A DNA stretch of 32,220 nucleotides, from positions 1 through 32,220 of the forward strand of contig JAVCCZ010000147.1 in the NCBI GenBank assembly GCA_030765265.1, given 5' to 3'. The notes under the pieces were generated by a model. It saw only the letters and a program-made list of their open reading frames with translations. It ran no database searches and was not told where the DNA came from. Made by a program: the position numbers and the translations under genes. Below, in pieces: positions 16,312 through 24,490 of the stretch (the stretch's first letter is position 1; each line of letters begins with the position of its first letter). The DNA comes from Candidatus Erginobacter occultus (GTDB lineage Bacteria > Auribacterota > Erginobacteria > Erginobacterales > Erginobacteraceae).

Positions 16312-17736
16312 TCAGTCGTATTCCCTCATTTCCCGGGAGAGGACGGGGAGGGAAAGCAGGAGCGGTTTTCCCAGGTAGAGTTCGACGTCCTCGATGCTCT
16401 TGATGCTATGGTCGAGAAAATCGGCCAGAAAGGCCAGGGAGATCCCGAGCAGGAGGCCGACGATCACGGCCAGGATAAGGTTGATCTTGGTCTTCGGACG
16501 GATCCGGGGGATGGGCTGGGCCGCTTCGTCGAGCAGGTAGACGTTGGCGACCTTGCTCAGGTCGCTGAACATCGTCAACCGGGCGTTCTCCAGTTCCTCA
16601 ATATGCCGCTGGTAAACCCGGTCGGCCGCCTCCTGTTCCCGCATCAGCTGGGAGTATTCCGACTTTGCCCGGATCAGGTCGTCCAGCTTGAGGGAGTATT
16701 CCCGGTTGATGGCGTCGAGACTCTCCACCCTCTCCCCGGCCTCGGCCAGGTCCATCCGGGCCTGGAGGAGCATCTCCCGCAGGTGGCCCCGCATCGTCTC
16801 CTCCCGGACCGCCTCCAGCGTGATCTTTTCCTCCCGGAGATGGGAGATCGGGACATAGTCCTCGGTGAACTGGCTCCTCAGCCGGGCCAGCTCGGTCTCC
16901 AGGTTAATGATCTTTTCCTGGATGAAGACCACCGGCTTTTCCCGCCCGATCGCCCCGCCCGGGATATCCCTGACCTCTTTTTGGGAGAGCATCCTCTCCA
17001 CTTCTTTTACCCGCGCCCGGACGGTATTGAGGTCGACCAGCCGGTGGTTGTACTCCTCGAGGAAAGCGGCGAAATCGGAGTAAAGGGCGACCGTCCCCTT
17101 CTGCATATTGACCAGCTCGAGGAGGGTCTTGCCCTGCTGCAATTCGAAGTCCCGCAATTTCCGGTCGGTCCGGCGCATATCGCCCTCAATCACCTCCAGG
17201 TGCTTCTGGAGGAAGTTATAGGCCTTGACGTTGCGGGCCCCCTTCACCTCGAAGAAGAACTCCTGGTACTTCCGGCAAATGGTATTGACCAGGGCGACGG
17301 CCTGGACCGGGTCGGAGTCGTTGACGCTGACGAAGATGATAAAGGAGTGGCCGAGGCCGGCTTCCGAGGGCTTGCTCTGCAGGCCGGTACGGGATCCGGC
17401 GATGATCCGCCCCTGGAGGTTTTCGATCATCTTCGAAAGCTCGGTGGGGTTGGCGGCCTTCTTCGCCAGACCCAGTTCCTCCAGCGTCCGCTCGGCCACC
17501 GTCCGGCTGCTGATCAGCTCGAGCTGGGTCTGGAGAAAGATCCGGATATCCGGCCCGCTCAGCGGCGGGGGAGCGAAGAGCTGCTGCTCGACCTTCTGTT
17601 CCACGTAAATGCTGGCAGTCGCCTGGTAGAGGGGCGGGGTAGTGAAAGTGATCAGGACGGTGGCGATAAAGACCGTGAGCAGGGAGACGGTCACGATCCA
17701 CTTCCGGGCGAAGATGACGTGGATATATCTTCTCAT
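16312..17736 (-). CDS. GumC/Wzz-type polysaccharide co-polymerase (chain-length determinant)
   Basis: The 474-residue inner-membrane protein has two membrane helices (about 12-32 and near 424-448) around a long periplasmic coiled-coil region, the layout of Wzz/GumC proteins. The Wzz domain begins just after helix one (PPLYQATASIYVEQK), and the C-terminal DFLDHSIKSIEDVELYLGKPLL is the usual cytoplasmic tail before the CpsD partner. It should set chain length and link polymerisation to export through the Wza-like protein. The ORF opens at 17877, but the ATG at 17736 begins the helix-containing domain, has AGGGAAAG upstream, and lies 14 bases after the export gene stop. No kinase domain is fused; it is supplied by the next gene. 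Confidence 0.9.
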   Translation of the reverse strand: MRRYIHVIFARKWIVTVSLLTVFIATVLITFTTPPLYQATASIYVEQKVEQQLFAPPPLSGPDIRIFLQTQLELISSRTVAERTLEELGLAKKAANPTELSKMIENLQGRIIAGSRTGLQSKPSEAGLGHSFIIFVSVNDSDPVQAVALVNTICRKYQEFFFEVKGARNVKAYNFLQKHLEVIEGDMRRTDRKLRDFELQQGKTLLELVNMQKGTVALYSDFAAFLEEYNHRLVDLNTVRARVKEVERMLSQKEVRDIPGGAIGREKPVVFIQEKIINLETELARLRSQFTEDYVPISHLREEKITLEAVREETMRGHLREMLLQARMDLAEAGERVESLDAINREYSLKLDDLIRAKSEYSQLMREQEAADRVYQRHIEELENARLTMFSDLSKVANVYLLDEAAQPIPRIRPKTKINLILAVIVGLLLGISLAFLADFLDHSIKSIEDVELYLGKPLLLSLPVLSREMREYD

Positions 17737-17750
17737 CGCGTAGTCTTTCC

Positions 17751-19022
17751 CTATTCGATCGTCTCGTCTACCCGGTAGCTGCGCCGCTCGTCGATATGGA
17801 TCACGTCCCAGGTATCGAGGATGAACCCCATCGTGGAGTCGGCCGGGAGCAGGCTGTAGAGCCCCTGGGTGAACCACTGGTCGATGAAGGTATTGACCCC
17901 GGCGATAAAGGTCTTCGGGACATAGACGATATCGTTGGTCTGGAGAACCAGGTCGTTATGGATAAAGCTCCAGTTCCCCAGGCCGGCATAAAGGCGTTCC
18001 GCCGCCTCGCTGTCCCGGCTCTCGCCCATCATCTCGGCCAGCTCCTTTTTCCGTTTCTCCCAGGCTTCGGAGAGAGAACTCTCCTTCAGATTGAAGAGCT
18101 GATCGAAATCGATCCTGATCCCCCGGGGGACCGGAAGCCCGACGTCGCGGAGGACGACCACGCTGTCGCGCCGGGCCGAATTCTTCAGGCCGCCGGCCAT
18201 CGTCACCGCCTGCAGGGTAGTCACCGGCCCGCTGGTGGGATAGACCCCCGGGTTCTCGACCTCGCCGAGGACAAAGACCTTGGGACTGATCACCTGCTGG
18301 AGAATTACGGAAGTTTCCAGGTTCCTGACCAGGGGGGCGTAGGAACGGTTGACCTCGTAGCGGATCTCGGGGATGGTCAGCCCGGCGGCCTGGACATCGC
18401 CGATCAGGGGCAGGGAGATCATCCCGTCGGGCCGCACCGGGACAATCTTGCTCTGTCCCCGCTCGGAGGTGGTAATCGCTTTCTTCAGTTCGTCGATCTT
18501 GACATTGCCCCGGACCACGATCACCGAGACTTCCGGGTTCCTGATGAAACGCCGGGATTTCTCGGTAATCAGCCGGCCCAGCTCGGGGGCGGTATAATTG
18601 GCGGCGGCGATCTCCCCGATCAGGGGCAGGGTGATTTTGCCGTCCATCCGCACGGTAACCTTCCGGGCCAGTTCCGGATTGAAGAGGAACTCCACCTGGA
18701 GTTCGTCCTGGATCTCGATGATGTACTCCTCCGGGGTCAGTTCGTAGCGAAAATTGTAGATGATTTCGATCACGTCCCCCGCCCCGACCACATAGCTCTT
18801 CTGGAAGGAACTCAGCGTATTCATTCGGGCCCGGACCACGTTGCGGGGGTCCCGGGTCAGGGCGGCGCTGTCGGCCAGCAGTTCCTCCTCCCCCTCCGGG
18901 TGGACCCAGTAATCGCGGGTTTCGGAGAGATCGGGGGCCTCGGGGAGTTCGGGGGCCGAACGGCACCCCCACCCGAGCACCAGGAGGGCGAGTAAAATCG
19001 TCTGTTTTCCCTTGGTCGTCAT
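17751..19022 (-). CDS. Outer-membrane polysaccharide export lipoprotein (Wza-like)
   Basis: The 423-residue protein begins with a lipoprotein signal: charged start, hydrophobic LLALLVLGWG and lipobox cysteine C20. Two copies of the poly_export pattern follow, KITLPLIGEIAAANYTAPEL and MISLPLIGDVQAAGLTIPEI, and then an SLBB-type part, KVFVLGEVENPGVYPTSG. This is the channel family that carries polysaccharide across the outer membrane. A duplicated poly_export region makes it a little longer than the simplest members. No Shine-Dalgarno is visible before the ATG at 19022. It is in line with GumC (14-base gap), its usual partner. Confidence 0.9.
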   Translation of the reverse strand: MTTKGKQTILLALLVLGWGCRSAPELPEAPDLSETRDYWVHPEGEEELLADSAALTRDPRNVVRARMNTLSSFQKSYVVGAGDVIEIIYNFRYELTPEEYIIEIQDELQVEFLFNPELARKVTVRMDGKITLPLIGEIAAANYTAPELGRLITEKSRRFIRNPEVSVIVVRGNVKIDELKKAITTSERGQSKIVPVRPDGMISLPLIGDVQAAGLTIPEIRYEVNRSYAPLVRNLETSVILQQVISPKVFVLGEVENPGVYPTSGPVTTLQAVTMAGGLKNSARRDSVVVLRDVGLPVPRGIRIDFDQLFNLKESSLSEAWEKRKKELAEMMGESRDSEAAERLYAGLGNWSFIHNDLVLQTNDIVYVPKTFIAGVNTFIDQWFTQGLYSLLPADSTMGFILDTWDVIHIDERRSYRVDETIE

Positions 19023-19072
19023 ATCGGAGGTTTATATTCTCATTCCCCCGGCCTTCTGTAAAGTCCCAACTG

Positions 19073-19101
19073 CGCCCCCGCTTTCGGCTTTACCGGGGGC
19101 G
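19073..19101 (-). terminator. GC-rich stem-loop at the deacetylase stop codon
   Basis: CGCCCCCG (19073-19080) and CGGGGGCG (19094-19101) form an 8-bp stem around 13 bases that contain the TAA of the deacetylase gene. It sits before the Wza-like gene and might partly end transcription or protect the mRNA. The following minus-strand bases are only mildly T-rich. Confidence 0.35.
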
Positions 19102-19920
19102 GACCGGCAGCTGGAAGAGCCGTTGATACCGCCCGAAGAAAGGTCCCAGGGCCAGCCGGAAGTAGCCCAGGCCGTCGCCGGGCCGCAGGGTGACCCGGGG
19201 CAGGGTAAAAATCTCTTCCATCCGGCCCCGGTTGCCCGGTCGGAGGGTGACCGCCGCCTGGTAACCCGCCGTCCGGACCATTTCGACTATCCCCGCGGTG
19301 TAATCGCCCCGGGGATAGGCAAAGGAGCCGATCTCCTCCCCGGTCAATTCTTCCAGTACGGTCTTCGACTCCTCGATCTCCCGCCGGGACCGGTCGGCGG
19401 TCAGCCGGGGGAGGGAGGGATGGGAGAGGGTGTGGGAGCCGATCTCGTGACCCTCCCCGGAGAGAGCCGCCAGCTCCGACCGGTCAAGGAGGGGCAGGTC
19501 GAGCAGGGAGAAAGATCCGGAACTCCGGCCGACAAAATCGGCGGCGATGAAGATGGTGGCCTTGAATCCGTAGCGGTCGAGGACCGGCCGGGCTTGGGCG
19601 AAGAAATTCTTGTACCCGTCATCAAAGGTAATGACCGCCGCCGGCGGGCGCAGGGTGCCGCCCTTGAGGGCGGCGGCGTACCCGGACAGGGTGAGGACCC
19701 GCCATCCGTGCCGGTGGAGCCAGGCCATCTGCCGCCGGAATTTCTCCGGCGAAAGAGAGAGATCGGAGCCGCTCCCGTCAAGCGAGTGGTAGAGCAGGAT
19801 GGGGACCGGCGCGGGGGAAGACGAGAGGGGACCCAGGCGGTTGAAGAGAAACTGGACCACCGGCCGGGCCGCCGGCTTGATCAAACGGCGGAGGCGCGAA
19901 TTTCCGGCGGCACCGTTCAT
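19090..19920 (-). CDS. Polysaccharide deacetylase (NodB domain, CE4)
   Basis: The 276-residue enzyme has the CE4 motifs for metal-dependent N-deacetylation: ILLYHSL (about 41-47), TFDDGY (98-103), HTLSHPSL (H163 and H167, metal ligands), and FAYPRGDY. A basic N-terminal part (RRLIKPAARPVVQFLFNRLG) may associate with the membrane; a clear signal peptide is lacking. Substrates of such enzymes are usually N-acetylhexosamines in the polymer, but here this is an inference from context. XrtA-type loci carry a similar deacetylase next to FemAB-like proteins, as here. It starts four bases after the stop of the acyltransferase gene. Confidence 0.88.
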   Translation of the reverse strand: MNGAAGNSRLRRLIKPAARPVVQFLFNRLGPLSSSPAPVPILLYHSLDGSGSDLSLSPEKFRRQMAWLHRHGWRVLTLSGYAAALKGGTLRPPAAVITFDDGYKNFFAQARPVLDRYGFKATIFIAADFVGRSSGSFSLLDLPLLDRSELAALSGEGHEIGSHTLSHPSLPRLTADRSRREIEESKTVLEELTGEEIGSFAYPRGDYTAGIVEMVRTAGYQAAVTLRPGNRGRMEEIFTLPRVTLRPGDGLGYFRLALGPFFGRYQRLFQLPVRPR

Positions 19921-19924
19921 CGGC

Positions 19925-21052
19925 TCAGATCCCCTTGCCCGGAAGCCGGGTTTCCTTTCCCAGCAGACGCTTCAGGGCCGTCTTCACCGCGAAGAGCGCC
20001 CGGAGAAGATCGGGACGGAAAGCCCGGTTGAAGACGATGATCTCGCGGTGGTAGCGGATTTCGTTGGTATAATGATACTTGAAGGGCTCCGCGCCCCGGA
20101 GATAATCCATCTCCCGGAAACTATTCTTGATGCTGTCCTGGATCAACAGGGCCATAATAACGTAACCGGGATGAAGACTTCCATAGCTGGATCGGAAAGA
20201 GCTGTTGAAGAGCCAGATCTTGTTTTGGAACTTGAAATTCAGCTTGTAGGCGATCGGTTCCCCGTCGAGGGTCAGCAGCTTGCAGTTCAGCCAGCCCGCC
20301 TCCTCGAACTTTTCCAGGAAGACGGGCAGGAACCGGTCGATCCCGGGCCGGAGGAAGAGGGAGGTCCCCCGTCTGGCTTTCGGAGAATCAAGGCTGATCT
20401 CCCGGAACAGCTTCCAGTCCGCAACCTTCGCCTCCTGGAGCCTCACCTCCCCGGCCCGCTTGATCCGTTTCAAATCCCCCCGGACCCGCTTGCGGAACTG
20501 TTTCGACCGGCTCTGTAGGTAGGCCTCCCAATCCTGGTCGAGGAGGATGAAGGGGCAGATCGAGCAGGTTCGGAAGGTATGCCGGATCTTCCGGTCCCGG
20601 AGCAGGTCGCCGGTCACGGTCAGGTTGAAGGAGCCGGCCGGGATCTCCCCCAGCCGGACAACGTCCCAGCGGGAGCGGACCTCCCAGAGGTAATCCCAGA
20701 ACAGCTCTACCACCTCCTCCTTCCGCTCGGGGATGATCATATCCATCCGGTCGCTCAGGGGGGAACCGGCGAATTCGAGCAGGCGGGCGGGCAGGCGGAG
20801 AAATTTTCCCTGGCGCAAGATCAGGGGACAGAGCCCGGCCAGTTCGTTCTTCCGGTAGGCGGCCAGGACCAGGATCTCCCCTTCCGGACCGTACACCTCC
20901 AGCCAGGGGATGATCCACCGGGGGGAGATAAAGGGAGAGGGCGCTGGGAGCTGTTTTATCAGCCGTTCCCAGTCGGCTTCCAGTTCCGCGAGCTGGGCAA
21001 CCTCGGTGAAGACTTTCAGGGCGAGGCCGCCCTTGCGGGTGGTGGCGGTCAC
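19925..21052 (-). CDS. CelD/BioF2-like GNAT (FemAB-type) acyltransferase
   Basis: The 375-residue protein matches the CelD/BcsL and FemAB-like GNAT acyltransferases of polysaccharide loci. Landmarks are FISPRWIIPWLEVYG near the start, the basic SKQFRKRVRGDLKRIKRAG in the middle, and the late AYKLNFKFQNKIW and DYLRGAEPFKYHY, typical of the second GNAT-like fold. It may transfer an acyl or aminoacyl group to the polymer or its lipid carrier. The start is uncertain: the first usual codon is a GTG at 21052 with no ribosome site. The frame is open upstream to the TAA at 21296, so this gene is in the same frame as the previous acyltransferase and may once have been fused to it. Confidence 0.82.
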   Translation of the reverse strand: MTATTRKGGLALKVFTEVAQLAELEADWERLIKQLPAPSPFISPRWIIPWLEVYGPEGEILVLAAYRKNELAGLCPLILRQGKFLRLPARLLEFAGSPLSDRMDMIIPERKEEVVELFWDYLWEVRSRWDVVRLGEIPAGSFNLTVTGDLLRDRKIRHTFRTCSICPFILLDQDWEAYLQSRSKQFRKRVRGDLKRIKRAGEVRLQEAKVADWKLFREISLDSPKARRGTSLFLRPGIDRFLPVFLEKFEEAGWLNCKLLTLDGEPIAYKLNFKFQNKIWLFNSSFRSSYGSLHPGYVIMALLIQDSIKNSFREMDYLRGAEPFKYHYTNEIRYHREIIVFNRAFRPDLLRALFAVKTALKRLLGKETRLPGKGI

Positions 21053-21295
21053 CGGGAGCCGGGACGGATCCGTTCCCTTGCCGGAGGCGCGCCGGTACGC
21101 CGCACTGAAGATACCTTCCGGGCCGAGAAACCTGATCTGCTTCCGGCAGAGGAGCTGGGCCGTGGACCGCCCGCGGTCGGCCCAGCGGGCCAGGGTGGAG
21201 GGAAGACCGGGCAGGTAGACGGTGAATTCCAGGTGCTCCCGCCAGCGGCCGGTCCAGTTGAACTTGTAGTCTTCCGCCCCCCTCAGGAGATCGAA
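21053..21295 (-). pseudogene. In-frame C-terminal remnant of the upstream acyltransferase after a TAA
   Basis: These 81 codons lie directly after the TAA at 21296-21298, in the same frame as the upstream gene and with no further stop. They begin FDLLRGAEDYKFNWTG, which aligns with DYLRGAEPFKYHYTNE near the end of the next gene and is the conserved C-terminal motif of this family. There is no start codon among the usual three, so the stretch cannot be an independent gene. A Glu (GAA) or Tyr codon changed to TAA would explain it. Confidence 0.75.
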
Positions 21296-22219
21296 TTACC
21301 GCTCCCCCCGCTTGATCGCCGCCTGGATCATCAGCGCCAGCAGGAGATGCCCCGGGTTGTCGGCGGCCCGTTCCCGGTCGAAGGAGCTCTCGTAGGACCA
21401 GTTTTTTTTTCGGTAGCGGAAGCCGAGGTCGTAGGCGATCGGCCGGTTGTCAAGGAGGAGGAAAGAAAGTCCGAGCCGCCCGGCCGCCGAGAATCTCTCC
21501 AGCAGGAGCCGGGCGAACTCTTCCCTCCCCGGCGGGGAGAAAAAGGCGATCCCCCTTCTCTGCTTCTCGCTCCGCCGGGAGAGGCCGAGGATCGTCTTCC
21601 AGGACCGGGGAGTGAACGGCCGTTCCTCGAGCCGGACCCCGCCTGACTTTTCGGCGGCGAGGAAGTACTTTCTCAGTTTCTTGCGGAACGAAGAAGAGAG
21701 TGTCCCGAGATACTCCCCCCAGGAGCCGGGGAGGATGATCACCGGCGCCCGGTCGCAGACCCGGTAACGATAACGGAGCCCGCTGCCGGGGAGCAGCCGT
21801 TTCAGGACCCGGGCGGTGGGAGATCCGGCCGGGATCTGTTTCAGGGAAAGGAGGTCGGCCCCGAAAGGCCGGGTCCGGCAGAAGTCGAGAAAGGCGGCGA
21901 GGGCCTTTCCCCGGTTGCCGGAGATTAAAAAATCGCAGCGATCGGACTCCGGGTCGCCGATGAAGGAGACGGTCCTCAGTTTTCCGCCGGGGAAACTCCG
22001 CTCTTTCAGGCAGAGTGGGAAGAAACCCTTCCAGCCCTTCCCCTCCCCCCGGACCACAAGCAGCTTCCGGTTCAAGCCCAGGGTCTCCAACCAGGAGAGC
22101 ACCCACTCGAAGGTCAGGAAGACGGAATCTACCCCGCTATCCTCGAGGAGGAGGTTCCATTCCCCTTCCCGGGTCCGGAACTCTTCCCGGTTCTCAATTA
22201 TCCGCCAGCTGTTCTCCAT
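21296..22219 (-). CDS. CelD/BioF2-like GNAT acyltransferase, cut short by an in-frame TAA
   Basis: The readable part is 307 residues with the same layout as its downstream paralogue: LTFEWVLSWLETLGL near the start, SSSFRKKLRKYFLAAEKSGG in the middle, and AYDLGFRYRKKNWSYESSFD, HLLLALMIQAAIKRGER at the end. Family members continue with the FDxLRGxExYK motif, which is present here but beyond the stop (see the remnant entry). The protein thus lacks about 60-80 residues and may be inactive unless the stop is a sequencing error or is read through. The ATG at 22219 lies inside the end of the small GNAT gene (26-base overlap). Confidence 0.8.
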   Translation of the reverse strand: MENSWRIIENREEFRTREGEWNLLLEDSGVDSVFLTFEWVLSWLETLGLNRKLLVVRGEGKGWKGFFPLCLKERSFPGGKLRTVSFIGDPESDRCDFLISGNRGKALAAFLDFCRTRPFGADLLSLKQIPAGSPTARVLKRLLPGSGLRYRYRVCDRAPVIILPGSWGEYLGTLSSSFRKKLRKYFLAAEKSGGVRLEERPFTPRSWKTILGLSRRSEKQRRGIAFFSPPGREEFARLLLERFSAAGRLGLSFLLLDNRPIAYDLGFRYRKKNWSYESSFDRERAADNPGHLLLALMIQAAIKRGER

Positions 22220-22865
22220 CGCTTCTTTTTTTGATCAGGTTCCATTTCCAGGCCAAAATCCTCCGGTGAAGGATAACCGCTGCCGGCCGGAACCCGGCTC
22301 GGAGCGCCGCCGCCCGAGCCGGCAGTTTTTCCCAGGAAATAATAACCAGCAACACCGTCCGGCCCCAGCGGCGCTGGAGCCGTCCGGCTTCCAGTAAACC
22401 TTCCTGGTAGCAACCCCGACCCCGAAAGGCGGGGCGGGTATAGGCGTCGTAAAGATAGCCCTTAGCGGGGAGGAGATCAATCCGGTAATTCATCTCCCGG
22501 TCGAGATAGGACTCCCCTGCCGTCAGCCAACAGTAGTGGGCGATCTTACCTTCCTTCAGGCCCACCAGGCAATATTCCCGATTTTGAAAACGCCGGCGGA
22601 AAAGCCTGATCTTGCCGGCGGGCAGAAGCTCTCCCAGAAGCGCTAAGTCATCCAGCCCCGCTTTTCTCCAGACCAGGATTGTCGGAGGGGGCGGCTCCTC
22701 GCGAAGTCTTTTTGCCATTATAACTACCGGGAAGGACCGATAAAAATAGCGCCCCAGAATCTTGAAACCGGATTTTACCAACCGGCAAAAAGATTTCCTC
22801 CCGATCGGACCGGGCCGAACCGGGACTTTCCGGATATTCTTTTCCATTTTCACCGGGCCGTCCAT
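22194..22865 (-). CDS. GNAT-family N-acetyltransferase
   Basis: The 223-residue protein has a GNAT core in its C-terminal two thirds: YCLVGLKEGKIAHYCWL (beta 2-3), YLYDAYTRPAFRGRGCYQEGLL (beta 4 and the acetyl-CoA loop, with RGRG), then AALRAGFRPA. This is the pattern of cytoplasmic acetyltransferases that act on amino sugars or amines. The basic N-terminal 50 residues are not part of the fold. ATG at 22865 (GGGA nearby) or 22847 (GGTGA just before) could start translation. It is the first gene of the minus-strand polysaccharide run and lies behind the best promoter in the window. Confidence 0.78.
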   Translation of the reverse strand: MDGPVKMEKNIRKVPVRPGPIGRKSFCRLVKSGFKILGRYFYRSFPVVIMAKRLREEPPPPTILVWRKAGLDDLALLGELLPAGKIRLFRRRFQNREYCLVGLKEGKIAHYCWLTAGESYLDREMNYRIDLLPAKGYLYDAYTRPAFRGRGCYQEGLLEAGRLQRRWGRTVLLVIISWEKLPARAAALRAGFRPAAVILHRRILAWKWNLIKKRSDGEQLADN

Positions 22866-22960
22866 CGCATTCCCAAGCGCTCCATCCTATCCCTGATCAG
22901 GTTTTCGCCAGCTCCTCCCGCCAAACCGCCGGCCATCGGCAATCATTGAGCGAGGCCGTC

Positions 22961-22989
22961 ATTATATCACGTTAGTTCGTATTTCTCCA
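22961..22989 (-). promoter_or_regulatory. Strong extended -10 promoter of the polysaccharide operon
   Basis: On the minus strand TGGAGA (22984-22989), 17 bp, then TGA-TATAAT with a perfect -10 (22961-22966) and the extended TGn. Transcription should begin near 22954, about 90 bases before the small GNAT gene, and probably serves the run down to the polymerase. Confidence 0.6.
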
Positions 22990-23026
22990 GTATGTCGGGA
23001 CCGAATTACATAAATCGTATTTGCTC

Positions 23027-23055
23027 TTGACGTTCGCGGGGGACAATGTTAAATT
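23027..23055 (+). promoter_or_regulatory. Probable promoter of the GAF/PAS-HD-GYP operon
   Basis: TTGACG (23027-23032) is five of six to the -35 consensus and is 17 bp from TAAATT (23050-23055), a weaker -10. The ATG at 23147 follows about 85 bases later. Confidence 0.4.
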
Positions 23056-23146
23056 TCTTGGGTATCGAATTAATTAACAGCCGGAAAGAATGGAATAATT
23101 GCCGATTCGGTCGGGAGATCATTAAAATCCATTCACGGATTTAGCA

Positions 23147-24490
23147 ATGAATACAGTTATGATAGCGTCCGGGGATATTTTCCGGACCAAGTACATCCAC
23201 CAGCTCCTGGAGAAGAAATACCGGGTGATCACCTCTTCGGAGGAGGGGGAGATCGTCGAGCGCCTGGCCCAGGGGACGCTTGATCTCCTGGTTCTCGACA
23301 GCCAGCTGGAGGTGGGCGAAAGCATCTCCATCCTCTACCGGATGCGGGCGGCGCGAAATTTTCTCCCCGTGATTATGCTGGTCCAGTCGATCCACAGCTC
23401 CCCGGCCCGGATCGCCGATGAACTGGGAGCTTTCCGAATTTTGAAGATCCCCTTCGAAGACCAGGAGTTGATCTACTGGGTCGCCCGGGGGATCGCCGAA
23501 GACGCCCGCCGCCGGGAGACCGCTGAGCCGGATGGCAGATTTCAACTCCCCGGACGGGACCGACCGGAGCACCGGTCCGGAACGGAAACAGGCGAAGGTC
23601 CGCAGTACTACATCCGGATTTTGGAAAAATATTCCGACGCCGCCCACTCCTTTTCCAGCCTGGAGGACTTGCTGGAAGTTTTAGTCAAGATTGTCCGGAA
23701 AGCCTTTGATGTCCGCAAGGTCTCGCTGCTTCTCTACCAGCCGAAGAGCGGCAAGTTCGCGGTCGAAGAATCCTCCTGGATGGATTCACTCCTGACCAAG
23801 GATTTCCTGCTCCAGCACGAAAAAGGTTTGGCGGCCTGGATGAGCCGAAATCAGCGGATTTTGCGGAAAGAAGAACTGGAAGGTGGGTTCCTCTCCCCGG
23901 ACACCTGGGAGGTGAAGCGCGACCTGGAACACCTCCAGGCAGTGGCGGCGATCCCGCTGTTGACCGAAGGCAAGCTGGTCGGTCTGGTCGCCTGCGGGGA
24001 CAAGTTCACCGGCGACCGTTTTTCCCGGGAGGAGCTCTCACTTTTCTCCATCCTCTCCACCTTCTTCGCCCGGGCGATCCGGCAGGCGATCCGTTTCCGG
24101 GAAATCGCCCGACAGGAAGAGATCGCCCGGACCACCCTCGATAGTCTTCCCACCGGCGTGGTCGTCTTTGACGGGGAAGGGAAGATCATCTCTCTCAATC
24201 GGGCCGCCCGGCAAAGCCTGGGATTCCGGGAGGACCATCTGATCTCCCGACCGGCGGAGACGATCGGCGAAGAACCGGCGGGGCTGGTTCGTCGTTCCCT
24301 GGAAAGCCGAGAGCCGGTTGAGGGTCTCCAGTATATTAACCCGGTCACTCAGCAGACCCTTCTGCTCAGCACCGTCTTGTCGGAGAATCAAGACCTCTCT
24401 CCTCTCCGGGTAGTCCTCCTGATTCAGGAAACGGAAGCCGAAGGAAATATCCATCGTGCGGAAAAACGAATCAGCGAAAGAGGCCGGTAA
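23147..24490 (+). CDS. Degenerate receiver-GAF-PAS regulatory protein
   Basis: The 447-residue soluble protein has three sensory-type parts and no output domain. Residues 1-120 look like a receiver (D51 in LLVLDSQ and K100 in LKIPF), but only one acid (D10) remains of the usual pair, so phosphorylation may be lost. A GAF domain follows at about 155-320, with HSFSSLEDLLEVLVKIV and AVAAIPLLTEGKLVGLVACG. A PAS domain (about 328-430) opens DSLPTGVVVFDGEGKIISLNRAA. No kinase or cyclase follows; the gene instead overlaps the receiver-HD-GYP gene by 35 bases. It may be a binding partner or signal input for that enzyme. No ribosome site is seen at the ATG. Confidence 0.8.
   Translation: MNTVMIASGDIFRTKYIHQLLEKKYRVITSSEEGEIVERLAQGTLDLLVLDSQLEVGESISILYRMRAARNFLPVIMLVQSIHSSPARIADELGAFRILKIPFEDQELIYWVARGIAEDARRRETAEPDGRFQLPGRDRPEHRSGTETGEGPQYYIRILEKYSDAAHSFSSLEDLLEVLVKIVRKAFDVRKVSLLLYQPKSGKFAVEESSWMDSLLTKDFLLQHEKGLAAWMSRNQRILRKEELEGGFLSPDTWEVKRDLEHLQAVAAIPLLTEGKLVGLVACGDKFTGDRFSREELSLFSILSTFFARAIRQAIRFREIARQEEIARTTLDSLPTGVVVFDGEGKIISLNRAARQSLGFREDHLISRPAETIGEEPAGLVRRSLESREPVEGLQYINPVTQQTLLLSTVLSENQDLSPLRVVLLIQETEAEGNIHRAEKRISERGR

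Larger units (their letters stand above)
22866..23146. promoter_or_regulatory. Divergent control region (281 bp, no gene)
   Basis: The stretch between the small GNAT gene and the GAF/PAS gene is much richer in A+T than the flanks. It holds a promoter facing each way (separate entries), the 10-bp perfect palindrome CCTGATCAGG at 22892-22901 downstream of the minus promoter, and a small hairpin AAATCC-ATTCAC-GGATTT at 23125-23142. That hairpin ends four bases before the ATG at 23147, where a ribosome site would be expected. I saw no ORF or RNA gene in it. Confidence 0.6.

Noticed and set aside
16408-18995. Long plus-strand ORFs (456 and 399 residues) across GumC and the export lipoprotein gene
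   Set aside because: The minus-strand frames carry clear domains, lipobox and membrane helices; the plus-strand ORFs are low-complexity shadows in GC-rich DNA.
20579-21646. A 355-residue plus-strand ORF across the acyltransferase genes
   Set aside because: It is a Gly/Pro/Glu-rich shadow of the minus-strand acyltransferases.
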